Source: Circinella umbellata (lineage: Eukaryota > Mucoromycota > Mucoromycetes > Mucorales > Lichtheimiaceae). Taken from it: a stretch of DNA of 64,000 bases. The stretch lies in assembly GCA_025093555.1 (NCBI GenBank), contig JAIWNF010000022.1, positions 372,001 through 436,000 on the forward strand. The letters are read 5' to 3'. Of this stretch, positions 16,747 to 28,752 are shown piece after piece. The notes beneath the pieces were generated by a model. The model was not told the origin of the DNA. It ran no database searches and was given only the letters and a program-made list of their open reading frames with translations. Position 1 is the first letter of the stretch. Each line of letters opens with the position of its first letter. Both the position numbers and the translations under genes were made by a program.

Positions 16747-18640
16747 ATGACTGACAATTCACAATCATCCTTGATCCTTGGTATGAAGCCTAAAACTTTT
16801 GCATTGGCAACTGCCAGTGCTGTAGTAGCTGCTACCTTGGGCTATGCCTTCTACTTTGATCATAAACGACGAAACGATCCTACCCTTAGAAAGCAAATGA
16901 GTGAGTGTGATTTATTTATTTTGGATAAACGCGTTAAATGTTGCGAGGATATTCTATTTTATTCGAAACAAGGGAATTAATTCATGGTCTTGAATTTTTT
17001 TTAAAGAACTCGAACGCAAGAAAGTTAAAAAAGCTGCAAAGGCTGCTGAGGAAGATGCCAAGCAAGGCAAGCTTAAGCTTATTGATCAAGTGTTGGAAGC
17101 TGTTGCAAAGGAACCTATGCCAGCTACACCCGAAGCAAAGGAAAAGTATTTCATGGAGCAAGTGGCTGCTGGTGAACAGCTTTGTAATGCAGGTAAAATT
17201 GAACTACATATATACATTAGAAACTAAGAGAAAAGGGAATAAGGAAGTGAGAAAGCTAAATTATTGTTACTGTCTAAAATAGGTGAAGCTCATTATAATG
17301 ATGCCGTTTTACCATTCTATAAGGCTTTAAAGGTTTATCCCGCTCCATTAGAATTGATCATGATTTATCAAAAAACTGTACCCGAACCGGTTTTCCAAAC
17401 TGTCGTTCAGTTGATGGCATTGGAGGTAAGAAGGAAAGGAGGGTTCTCTGGATTATATAAATTGAGAAATAAGGTTTGTCTAACACTGTAAGTTTACAAT
17501 TTATTAGCAAAACAAGCGTCAAACCGCGTTTTATGAACAGTTCCCAAGCAAGGACACACATGTTCGACTTGCCGAACTTCCAGCTGGTAAAACCCCTGAA
17601 GGCAAACCTATTGTCCGTCGTGGATTGGTTGCCGATGAAGAGGTGAAGGATGGTCAAACTATTTACACTGAATCTCCCTTGGTTTCTGGTCTCCATCCTT
17701 CTCTTGAGGTAAGAAAAAACAATAATATATAATTCATAATTATCAATTCATCATTGATTTGTGATTATATATCTACATTGGGATTTATAGGGCGAATACT
17801 GTAACTACTGTTTGAAAAAATTGCCTGAGGAAGGAAAGGTCGAGTGTAGCAACTGTGACAAGGTTGCATTCTGCAGTGCAGAATGTGAAAAGGTTGCCAA
17901 TGAAAACTATCATCGTTACCTTTGTGTCAACAACAAAGTAATCAAAGAAGGTGAAGTGGATACTGAAGATGAAGAAAAATCAACACCATCAAACAATAGC
18001 GATAAGGAAAAAGCATTCCTCGAATACACAAAAGAAAAGAATGCCAAGTATTCATACATGGTCGCCAAGTTCTTAAGTACCATGGTTGCTGAAGAAATGG
18101 AACGTACACGTAGCGGTGAATCCGCCGAAAATACTTATAACTCTTGGGATCATATTGATCGTTTCCGTTATCTCGATACTTCGGCTAACGAAGATACTGC
18201 ACGTGAAATCGAAATGTTGAAGGAAATGTTGGGTAGTAAGGTCCAAGGTATTAGCGAATTTTTGACTGATGAAATCTATTTAATGCTTAAGGGCAAATTG
18301 TTATTTAATGCATATGCTGTTAATGTTGGTGAAGATATTGATGTGCCGGTAAGAAAAATTCACTTTTGTTTCAGTTATTTGTTGTTATAAAATAGAAACT
18401 AAATAAGGAATATATTTATATATATAGGAATCGAGCGAACATATGCGTAAGACTTCAAGTGACAAGAAACCTGTTGGTGCCGCTCTTTATAAGATTTCCA
18501 CATACATTGGTCAATCTGAAGAAAAACCTAATGTCAAGGTTGTCTTTGGTGATAACCATGATATTTCCGTAGTTGCATTGAAGGATATCTCGAAGGATAC
18601 AGAACTTGTTGCTTCTTACTCATTGCCTGTCCCTGTTTAG
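16747..18640 (+). CDS. TOM20 import receptor fused to MYND zinc finger and degenerate SET domain
   Basis: Six exons (16747-16900, 17007-17192, 17283-17425, 17508-17708, 17791-18348 and 18428-18640) join in phase to 484 aa. Residues 1-161 are a complete fungal TOM20. An N-terminal membrane anchor (FALATASAVVAATLGYAFYF) is followed by a charged linker and the receptor core (GEQLCNAGEAHYNDAVLPFY...VYPAPLELIMIYQKTVPEPVF). From about 185 a split SET domain starts. The MYND finger uses Cys232, Cys235, Cys247, Cys250, Cys256, Cys260, His269 and Cys273. The SET C-terminus (PNVKVVF...SVVALKDISKDTELVASY) lacks a clean NHSCxPN motif; it reads GQSEEKPNV, so methyltransferase activity is doubtful. TOM20 should place the protein on the mitochondrial outer membrane facing the cytosol. 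Separate genes are unlikely because exons 3-4 join in frame with no start or stop between. Confidence 0.88.
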
Positions 18641-19262
18641 ATTCAGTTCGCTTCACATTATAAGAATTATAATTCTTATATATAAATATTTCCCCTTTCC
18701 CTCTCACACACATACACATCCACCCCTCTCTCTATATTCCGTCCTTGTATACATTTCAAGTTTTTCACGACCTAATCCAAACACCATCAGAAACAAAAAA
18801 AAAGTTATATATATATTAATATGTACTATCGATATATTATAATCTATTATTTAGAAGGAGATGACAATTTATGATTTATTTGCGTGCATCGGCTTTTATT
18901 TTTTAGCTTTTGTCTTTTAACATTCGAGGTAGAATATTTTATCGAGATTAAAAGCATTATTATATGCAATACTGTGAAAATTAATCAATTTTGGTCACGA
19001 AAGGGAACAACCTAATGAAAACAATGATAGTAACATTCTTCATTATTATCATAATTCCATCATGCTTACGGACTGATCGTCATAGTGAGGTAATGAATAT
19101 GATAAAAAATGACACTGTAGTAATTATGAAAACCTTGTTATAAAACGTTCATTAAGAGGAAGGTTCATATCGATGCTATCGCTACCAAAAAGAAAACAAA
19201 AAAGATATGGTTTGTCGGGTTCATTACCTCAAAACCTTGAATTGATATTTTTATTATTATTT
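18641..19262. other. Convergent intergenic region
   Basis: AT-rich 3' flanks of the TOM20-MYND-SET gene (+) and the coiled-coil gene (-). Short T-runs may serve transcript ends. No gene seen. Confidence 0.4.
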
Positions 19263-20671
19263 TTATTTTGTTGTTGTGAGAGATGGGGTATTAAGAGTAC
19301 AATAAACTTTTGCAGGTATCACAAATCCATGCTCTTCATCCTTCGGATCCAAGGCAATAAATGATGGACATACAACAAATATTACGGTTCCCTCCGGTTC
19401 ACATTTGCTGATAGGTTTCATTGTAGTACTATTGAAAAGTGCGACACCTTCTTCGATCGCTCCACAGAACACTCGAATATCTTGCCCCTTCATGGCTAAA
19501 TTCAATTTAGCTGCACGTGCACAAATAGCTTCTAATTTCTTTCGTTGTTGTGGTCCATCTTTGACGCGTGGATATATATGACAAAGCTCATCCAGTAATC
19601 TATCCACCAAAGCATCCAAGGATTGGTTAATAGAAGCTTGTTCTTTTTCTCCAGCTTGTCGAATCACCAAAGCACTCACTTGCTGTCTTAAACGGTTTGC
19701 CCAATCTGTGTTACGTTCATCGATCCATGCGCTCAGTTGCTTAAACGTTTCGTTAATAGAAACGCCTGTGTGGATGGGTTGATTAAAAATATCTTTTGTC
19801 AATGCCTCAGTCACTAGTTTTTCGGTAAACATGGTGATGATCCATGGTTCCAGTCGAGGTTGTTCTACATCTTTACTATGATTACTACTTGTTTTGGGAT
19901 TTATATTATCTTTAGTATTAGATTCTTGTTGTAAGAAATAATTTCGAGTTTTAGGCCATCGTTCAAGAATATATTCGGAACCACCAGATCGATCCATTTT
20001 TGACTTTAATCCCATGCAAAAATTATTCATTTGGTTGGCCAAGTGAGTGATTTCATATTGAATTGTAGATAAATCATCATCTGTTGGTCGTATACTGTTT
20101 TTTTTTTCGTGAAAGTAAAATGGGTCCGTGATGAATAATCCGCATATACATATACATTTATATATATATACTTAGAAGAGAAAAAAAGCAAAGTAATTTA
20201 TTGTCACTTGTTTTACCTTTTGACATGAGCATAAAAATTACTTTCCATGCGTTTATATTCTTCCTTTTTCGCCTCGAGTTCCTTGACCATGGTTGAGTAG
20301 GCTGTCTCCAATCGCCGATATTGTTCCATCTGAGTTTCCAAAGCTGTTTGGGCTTCCCCTTTTTCTTTGAGTATAGAGTTGTGTTCGTCACTTCGTTCTT
20401 TACGTAAATCAGCGATATAGGCGTCTTTTTCATTATTAAGTCGTTCAAGTATTTCTTTATGTATTTGTAAAGATTCCGTTAATGAGTTGATAACCAAATC
20501 TTTGTCGGAATCTGTATCACTATCTCGTCGCCCCGTACCACCATAATACGGACTTTGAGGAGCGACCAAGATTTCACCCTTCATGTCATAATAGTCCATT
20601 GTTGACATTTCGGTAGGTTGTGTTGTTGATGAAGAGTAAGAATCATTGTCAGTTGTTGATGCAGGTGCCAT
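19263..20671 (-). CDS. Unknown conserved-looking coiled-coil protein
   Basis: Two exons, 20671-20217 and 20094-19263, join in phase (HVK-S-IRPTDDDLSTIQYEITHLANQMN) to 428 aa. Residues 1-55 are Ser/Thr/Tyr-rich and probably disordered. About 60-150 is a charged coiled coil (EKDAYIADLRKERSDEHNSI, LEAKKEEYKRMESNFYAHV). The rest is helical with a beta-rich end (VRVFCG-like IRVFCGAIEEGVALF, then TVIFVVCPSFIALD). No signal peptide, membrane segment or catalytic motif is seen. The LSTIQYEITHLANQMNNFC block resembles uncharacterised filamentous-fungal coiled-coil proteins, but I cannot name the family. The start is the first ATG, after a purine/pyrimidine-biased leader. Confidence 0.75.
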
Positions 20672-21088
20672 ATTTTTGGCCTTTTTTTAAGATAGTATAT
20701 GTTAAAAAGAGAGAGAAAAGAAAAAGAAGAAAAAGAAAGGGAAAAAAAAGCAACTTTATAATAGATGTTAATAATAATATTATACGGAGTATATTGTCAT
20801 TATGTATGTTAATCCCCTTATTTTTCCTTCTCTTTTACAAACTTGATATCTATATACTTTATTTATAGGGGCAGAAATAAATTCAAAACAACTCAGTTTT
20901 AAAAGAAATAGAACATATAGGACCTCATTTACAAGAAAAAAAGGAGGAGCAGGCTTGCTGCAATTTATTTTTACGAAGATAAATACAGATGCGTGTTGTT
21001 AACTTGTTAAAAATGTAATGTTTTTTTTATATAGGGTCAGAAATAATAAAGTAATATATACAGTTTTGTTATGCTTTTGTTTCCTTTT
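20672..21088. other. Promoter side of the coiled-coil gene
   Basis: AT-rich spacer between two minus-strand genes. A purine-rich run at 20705-20750 lies just upstream of the coiled-coil start. No gene seen. Confidence 0.4.
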
Positions 21089-21613
21089 TTACATGTTCTT
21101 TTCTTCTCCGTTTTCGACTATTTGCTCAACAACTTTGTCTACATCATTTGTATGAAATGCACTTCTACAATAAGTTAAATAAAATAGTTAATAACCAATT
21201 TGTGTATAGTTCAAACATTTTACAAATAGTAATAATACGTAATAAAAACAAGGAGAAAGCTTATATGTTTGGGAAAGAAAATTTTTTGGATAATAATGAG
21301 GAGGAATAAGGGAGGAAAATTATAGAAAATAAAAGAAACACATACTGAAGAGCACCCTTGGATGGTCGAATATATTCACCAGTTTCACTTCCAGTTGAAG
21401 TTGTCATGACATCGAATGCTTTTGAATAATAATCTCTTTTGATTAGTATTTATTAAAGAACAAACGAGATTAAAACAATTTCTTATACTTACATTGGACA
21501 ACATCAACAAGTGGAATGGTCTTATCCTTACGCCAACGACTGCTCATGCCTTTATTAGCAATAACAAAGTATTCTTGATTATCATCACCTCGATAAGTAA
21601 TTTTGCTTGCCAT
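21089..21613 (-). CDS. RTC3-like small protein with SBDS N-terminal fold
   Basis: Three exons, 21613-21493, 21418-21346 and 21161-21089, join to 88 aa. The pattern (YRGDDNQEYFVIANKG..., VDVVQSFDVMTTSTGSETGEYIRPSKGALQ, VDKVVEQIVENGE) matches the one-domain SBDS/SDO1 N-terminal-like proteins of fungi. The yeast member is RTC3, linked to RNA metabolism and stress. Unlike SDO1 it has no further domains. The third exon acceptor was chosen for phase: the AAG acceptor at 21162 keeps the frame, while the nearby TAG does not. It is likely cytosolic. Confidence 0.8.
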
Positions 21614-24462
21614 GTTTTAATAAGATTTTTTTTTCGTGTTGAATAAAAGAAAAAGAAGTTTGTTCAAATAGAAAATATATGTGTATATATGTATAATGCA
21701 TGAATTTTTCGGAGGAAACTGAAACCCATGCTAAACCAATTTAATAGGTCACACTATTCTTGTGCAGTTTTTGTATCAGCAAGCCACTAGTTATACTGGT
21801 GATAAAGCTATTTCATTTAGACTAGTAATAAATAGTGTATATAGCTCTTTTTTTTATCCTGTGATTTACATATTTATGATAAATTAATAGTTTTAATACG
21901 TCATGTTGATGTCATTTTACATGATCAAAAAGAATAAATAAAAAATAATCCGCCGATAAGAGAAACTGAATAATCTTTTTTCGATGGACGACATTTATAA
22001 TTTAGATTTCCTTACCAACCCTTCCAATTGTGCTTAAAGGGAACAGACATAAAAAAAACTCCCTTTGGTAAGGTTGGAAGGGTTGGTAAGGTAAATCATA
22101 CGTACACTCTATTGTATTTCGTAACCGTGTCATACATTTTATTTGAAGAGTCAAGGAAAAAAACTAGTGTATACGAAACTAATGGAACTCATGTCGTGAT
22201 TATTAAAGGTACTCAGGATGGATATAACACTTGTTTCACCTGGATACACCAGCTTCTTTTTCATTTTAAACCTGAATGACTAAATTATTTTACTTAGTAA
22301 TCATATTACTGACGCGTCTCAAAATCATACTATCATATATGCTAGTCGATAGTACAATAACGACATCAGATAGCCCACTATTTATGGACTTTTCATAACA
22401 GAAGTTTTATCGAGACTTGGCTATTAAACTACGTATGTACGTATACATTGAGTATTTACTTTATTAGTTCATTAGTATGTTTCCTTTCAGCAGTGTTTAC
22501 AATGGTTCTATGTCCAACAATTAATTTGTTCGAAGTCAATTCAATTATATATGCTTTACCAGCGGAAATGTGATGTGTAATATTTAATCTCTTTGCTTTA
22601 CTATTACGTACGATTCATTAATGTAGTTTAATTGAAACACTTTTCTGTTTAGCATCATACGTTGTTATTATTAAAAAGCACAAGTATTATAGTCTATACG
22701 TAAAAAGGATACGGTCAGGGAAATCACTACAATTTATTGTAAAAAAGAGTATTAACTGATCGCTGAAAGATGCAAGAGCAGAGAACAATGCTGAAAAGAT
22801 CATTGACGTTTTGCCGATTCAAGAAAGTGTCATAGACTGCTAGTTTCTTTGGTCATACTTTTTAAATTTGAGAAAAAAAGGTTAATTCCCAAGTCTTTTA
22901 TCCGTAAGGTTGATTGAAATTATTTAAGTTTACTATATCTAGCCGAGTACTCACCTTTGGCTTGAAAGATGATAAATTTGCTTTTATTGACATTATTTTG
23001 TCAGTTCTATCCTCATCGTGATTACTGTCACTTTATGATAGTGGCTATCATGACAACTACTCCAAAATCACTGCTACACATTGTAATGATATTTAGATTT
23101 GCATATAGCTACTCTAGAGCACATTATTTTACACCATTAACATAATACTCCATAATGACTATTTTCTTCAAAAGAATTATTACGCTTGATCAAATTCCCA
23201 ATCGCTACATAATTCGGGGTGTAACTGCTTTCTATCCATTTGCACAAGATGTATATTATTTACAGTGTACTATATATATCCCAGGTCCTGTATTAATCAC
23301 TAAAACAAAATTTTAATTCAAGTCTCTATTTCCTCTACTGGTCTTTGAGTGTCATCTCTTAAGTAGTGCTACAAGTCTTGATAATGCACCTCGAACGTTT
23401 TATCTCAATTTGCCTCTCAGCTTATCATCGCAGTGGATTGTTAATCTCATTTGTGTCAATAGAAAAACGTTCAAAATGGTTTTCATTGTGATTAAAAACA
23501 ATGAATTTTAGTCGACTTGAAGCTATTGTGCATACATATGAATAAACAACGGTAATGTAAAAGAATATATATATGTATTAAGTATGGTTAGTGCTTATGT
23601 CAAATAACATAGATAATGTGTAGTACATGTTTATTAATAGAGAAGCATATCAATACGTAAACAAAAAAAATTTCTAGCAAACATGTCAAAACACAAAAAA
23701 AAACAAGGATTGTCAGGAGAAAAAATGGTAACAAAATCGGCCCGTTGTTCCACGTGGTATAGGTTACCCACGTACCCGGTTATCAGAAATTTTTTTCTTC
23801 GAAATTCATGCAAGTATTATATATTTATATTACGTTAGTAAGTTGGTTATTGTAAAAGCTAACATTAACTATTTGACAGTTGCATATACATTTACTTGAA
23901 CGTCTATGTGTCACAAAGTTTTGACTATGTATTTTGGAATTTTATTTTTGATCTTCTACAGCTTATAGGTTATAAAGGAGATTTACAATTTGTTGTATGA
24001 TCCAATAATAGTAATACTTGGATGGGGTATTAATATTGTTTATATATTTTACCCCCGTGCTTCAACAAAACCCCTTCAACAAAGAAGACCAGCCTCATGA
24101 AAAAAAAATGCAGATTATCTTTTATGGCAATCAATATCAATATTATTTTAAAGAAATCGAAAGTTACTGTTGTTTTGATCAATTTTTATACGTTTATTTT
24201 ATTATTATTGCTATACCACGTATAGAAAGGTCCTCTTTGTAATTTCTTAGTTTTTTAGGTAGCGTTTCTGTTAAAAAAATTTTACTGGGCACCATCAATA
24301 AGCCATATATTCTGTCGCCGTTAGAAAAAAAAACAGTTTCTTCTCTTTTTTGTGAAAAAAGGTTTTTTTTTTTATTCTTGTTCATCGCGCTTCCGCATTC
24401 TTTTTTTTTTTTATCTTTATTCTCCAACCTCTCTTTTTTTTACTTATTAAATATAAAAAAAC
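21614..24462. other. Gene-poor region with hairpin and possible relic coding segments
   Basis: About 2.8 kb, AT-rich, with no gene I can support. Open stretches such as 22028-22279 (+), and broken ones between 22640 and 23540, read like protein but carry stops and match no family I know. A large inverted repeat sits at 22010-22091. The last 150 bases are T-rich and lie next to the PSE1 start. Confidence 0.4.
22010..22091. repeat. Imperfect inverted repeat (long hairpin)
   Basis: Left arm CCTTACCAACCCTTCCAA (22010-22027) is exactly reversed and complemented at 22074-22091. Inside, TTAAAGGGA pairs with TCCCTTTGG around a loop of about 17 nt, giving a two-part stem. The octamer CCTTACCA, or its complement, occurs in both the outer and the inner right stem. 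Confidence 0.85.
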
Positions 24463-27400
24463 ATGGAGATTTCTGGTGAAGTACTTCAACAATTAACTCC
24501 CGTATTGACAAGTTTATTATCTCCGGATAACACTGAACGGTAAAATATTAATAGCAATAATATTAAAGTTTGGCAGTTATATAAACTCCCCTTATTCGTT
24601 TTCTTCCACCCCCAAGGAATAATAAACTTAAACTTTCTCAATTGTTTATCTCTTATATTGTAGATCGGCAGCTGAAACACAATTGAACGAACAATGGGTC
24701 AAGCAACAACCTGATCTTTTACTTATCGGTCTTGCTCATTTCGTAGCACAGAACTCCGAGGTTCAGGTACATTATAACTGTTAAGAAGGGAAATCATTGA
24801 AACAAGTTGAATGAGGAGCTCTTTATTTGTCTTGTGGTTTCAATAAGGAAATATTAATAAGAGAGAATTATTTTTTGATGTTGGGATAATATATATATAG
24901 TTACGTTCTCATACCAGTGTCCTTTTACGTCGTCTTTCTTTTAAGCCTTATACTACACCTACTGATCCTGATGCTACTTTATGGGATATGGTTCAAGAAA
25001 CTACACGTGCTGGTGTTAGAGATCTTTTATTATCCGCTCTTGGCAATGAAACTGATCAAGGAACTCGTCATAAGATTGCGGATACTATTTCTGAAGTAGC
25101 CAAGTCTGATTTGGGCAAGAATGGTAAGAAGAAGGATATTTATATAATGAAAATGGGAATGAAGAGGTTTACCATTGTGATTTTTTTATTTGGGGTCATG
25201 TGATTAATATATATTATTTTTGCTATAATAATTAGTCGGATGGGAAGCCTTGCTTAAAGCTTTGTTCCAATGCAGTCAATCTCAGAACGCTGCTCATCGT
25301 GAATCTGCATTCCGTATTTTTGCTTCTGTTCCCGAACTTATTTCTGATCAACACACTGATACTCTCAAGAATGTATTTATGGGCAGTTTGACTGATGCTG
25401 AAAGCCAAGCTGTAAGTAACAAAAGCGAAAAAAAACTATATACAATAAGAAGGGTCAAGTTCTGAATCAATGTCGAATTTTTCAATTATTATTTTTAGGT
25501 TCGTTTTGAGGCCATGAAGGCAGCTATTGCATATATTGTTAAGGCTGAAATTGAAACACAAAAGCAATTGGGTGCTTTAATGCCTCATATGCTTGAGGTA
25601 AATATTATTTTCTGAAGGTGGAAGAGATATGTTGGATTATGGAACGAATGTGAACACTTGTTATTCATGAAAAGAAAAAGGGAAGCAGGATTATTGAAAT
25701 TGTTCTCGTTAAAATAGACTTTGACACCTGTGATTTCAAACCGAGATGATCAAACACTTGTTGATGGTCTTGTTGTCTTGATCGAATTAGCCGATAATGC
25801 TCCTCGTTTATTTAAGCCTGTTCTTCCCAACTTGCTTACTGTCATGGTAACCATTGCCAAAGATAAAGCTTTTGAAGATCGTACACGTCAAACTGCATTG
25901 GAATTATTGCTTACTTTGAGTGAAGCAGCACCTGCCATGGTCCGTAAATTGCCCAACTTTGCCGCAGAAGTTATTCCTGTTGCCATGGAAATGGTCACTG
26001 ATATTGAAGATGATGAAGCATGGTACACCACTGACGATTTGGATGAAGATGATAACGAGGAAAACTATGTTATGGGTGAAAGTACTTTGGATCGTGTTGC
26101 ACGTACTCTTGGCGGCAAGGCTGTCGTTCCTGTTGCTTTCCAATATATTCCTCAAATGTTACAATCAGCTGAATGGCAACAACGCCGTGCTTCTTTGATG
26201 GCTATTTCTTCTATTGGTGAAGGCTGTGTCAAGGTCATGAAGCCTGAACTTGCTAATATCATTCAAATGATTACTCCCTTTTTGAAGGATCCTCATCCTC
26301 GTGTTCGTTATGCTGCTTGTAACGCTATTGGTCAAATGTCTACCGATTTTGCCGATTATTTACAAAAGAACTTCCATCAACCTATTATTACTGCTATTTT
26401 ACCTGTGATGGATGATAGTACCCAACCTCGTGTTCAAGCTCATGCTGCTGCTGCAATGGTTAACTTCTGTGAAGAAGCTGACAAGTCTGTTCTCGATCCT
26501 TATTTAGATGCTATCTTCGAACGTTTGTTGATCTTACTTAATACTCCCAAGACATATGTTCAAGAACAAGCTATTACTACCATTGCCACTGTTGCTGATT
26601 GTGCTGAAGATAAGTTTGTCAAATATCATAGTCATATTGTTCCCATGTTGTTGGATATTCTTCGTAGAGCAACTGACAAGCAATACCGTTTGCTTCGTGG
26701 TCGTGCCATCGAGTGTGCTTCTCTTATCGGCTTGGCTATTGGTAAAGAAGGCTTTGCTCCATATACCCAAGATTTTATTCAAATCTTGGCTGAAATTCAA
26801 CAATCTGTCACTGAAGCCGACGATATTCAAACCACTTACTTGTTGGCTGCCTGGGCCCGTATGTGTAAGATGATGGGTCAAGACTTTTTACAATACCTTC
26901 CCAACATTATGCCACCTCTTTTGAATTCAGCACGTGTCACTCCCGAATTTACTTTTGTTGACCCTGAAGAAGAAGACGTGGAAGCCAATTATCCTTCTGA
27001 AGATGGTTGGGACTTTGTTGCTATTAACGGTCAACATATTGGTATCAAGACTTCGGTATTGGAAGAAAAGCATACTGCTATTGAAATGTTGGTCAGTTAT
27101 GCTCGTGATTTGGGTGCTGGTTTCTTGCCTTATGTACCTCAAGTACTTGAAATCGCTTTGCCATTACTTAAGTTTTATTTCCATGACGGTGTTCGCCATG
27201 CTGCTGCTGCTTTGCTTCCTTTGTTATTGCGTGATGCCAAGGATGCCAACATTGATGCTAACGAACTTTCTACAATGTGGAACAATATCTTTGAAAAGAT
27301 CAACAAGGTTTTTGCTACTGAAGATGATGTCACCTTTTTGGCTCAGTTGTATTCTACCTTTTACGAATGTGTTGAGATTTTAGGTCAACAATACTTGCAA

Positions 27401-28333
27401 GCTGAACAGTTAGAAGCCTTTATTACTGCTTGCAAGGATCATATCAAGACATTCTTGGAACGATTGACTACCCGTGAATCCGAAAAGCAAGCTGGTGAAT
27501 TCGATCCTGAAGACGAAGAACAAATGTTGGATGATGAAGTCACTGAAGAAGATGCTCTTGGTGAACTCTCGCACTCTCTTCAAGTTCTTTTCAAGGTGTT
27601 GGGTCCCCAACCCGTTGCTCCTTACTTTGAACAATTGTTGCCTTTGATTGTTCCTTTCCTTAGCCATCCAAGTGCTACTGCACGTCAATGGGCTCTTTGT
27701 GTATTTGATGATGTGGTTGAATACATGGGTCCTGCTTCTTATAAGTATGCCGAACACTTTTTGCAAACCATGGTCCAATCCTTGCAAGATCCTGCTGCTG
27801 AAGTACGTCAAGCCGCTGCTTATGGCTTAGGTGTATGTGGTCAATTTGGTGGTCCTCAATATGCTGATGCTTGTGCTGCAGCTTTGGATCCCTTATTTGC
27901 TATTATTAATGCTCCTAACAGTCGTGAAGAAACTATCGTCTTTGCTACTGAAAATGCCATTTCTGCCGTGGCCAAAATCTGCAAATTTAATGCATCCAAG
28001 TTTGCTTCCGATGCCGTTCTTTCTGCTTGGGTGAATGCTTTACCTATCGTTAATGACGATCAAGAAGCTACTTTTGTATACAGCTATCTTTTGGAATTAC
28101 TTGAAGCACACCATCCTAGTGTCTTGGGTCCCAACAATGCTAATATCCCTCAATTGGTCAAGATCTTTACTGAAGTATTGGCAGCTGATATCTTGAATCC
28201 TGAATTAACTCAACAAGTTGTGAATAACTTGAAGGTTATTTTGGGTGGTGTGGACGAAGCAACCCGAACACAATTATGGAATGCTATTGTACCGGAAACT
28301 CGGGCCATTTTACAAGAAAGGGGTTATGTTTAG
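24463..28333 (+). CDS. PSE1: Importin beta-3 / karyopherin (Kap121, IPO5 family)
   Basis: Nuclear import receptor that carries ribosomal proteins and other cargoes through the pore and is released by Ran-GTP. Exons 24463-24539, 24664-24766, 24901-25123, 25236-25411, 25499-25597 and 25718-28333 give 1097 aa, close to yeast Kap121 (1089). It is HEAT repeats throughout. Family strings include LRSHTSVLLRRLSFKP, DPHPRVRYAACNAIGQMSTDFA, LLRGRAIECASLIGLAIGKE and the acidic loop DDEAWYTTDDLDEDDNEENY. The codon choice is cleaner than its neighbours (many CTT, GCT, GGT), suggesting strong expression. Most introns crowd the 5' end, with one very long last exon, a common fungal pattern. Confidence 0.96.
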
Positions 28334-28752
28334 ATTTCTTTTATAATTTTTTCTCATTTTTTATCTCGCCAAAAAAATTAATATTTTAATGTTGCTACAT
28401 TTTTTCCCCTTTTCTTCAATTTGTATTTCTTTTTTTTACACTCGTAACACATATAACTTACAGCAACAACATTTTTTTAAAAAAAAACTTTGTCTCTAAA
28501 TCATCCTCCTCTCGCTTCCTCCTTCCCCCGTTTTCGAAATTCCTTTTATTTACACTAACAAACACTCCCCCCACAACCTTGCATATCCATATTATATAAA
28601 GTTTTAAAGAAGTTTTTTTCTCTAATTGAAAGAAAAAAAATATAATACTATATTTATTATAATACTAGTGCTGCTACACCTACTATTACAACTATGGTTA
28701 TTAGCATTTGTCATTATAGCTACTCTATGCTTATATAAATATCTTATTTTAC
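28334..28752. other. Convergent intergenic region
   Basis: Pyrimidine-rich 3' flank between PSE1 (+) and the amine oxidase gene (-). No gene seen. Confidence 0.4.

Noticed and set aside
16747..18640. Two separate genes, TOM20 and a MYND protein
   Set aside because: Exons 3 and 4 join in frame at good GT/AG sites, no stop follows the TOM20 core in the join, and no promoter-like gap exists.
26534..27811. Several overlapping frames within PSE1
   Set aside because: Shadows of the long PSE1 exon, whose frame shows continuous HEAT repeats.
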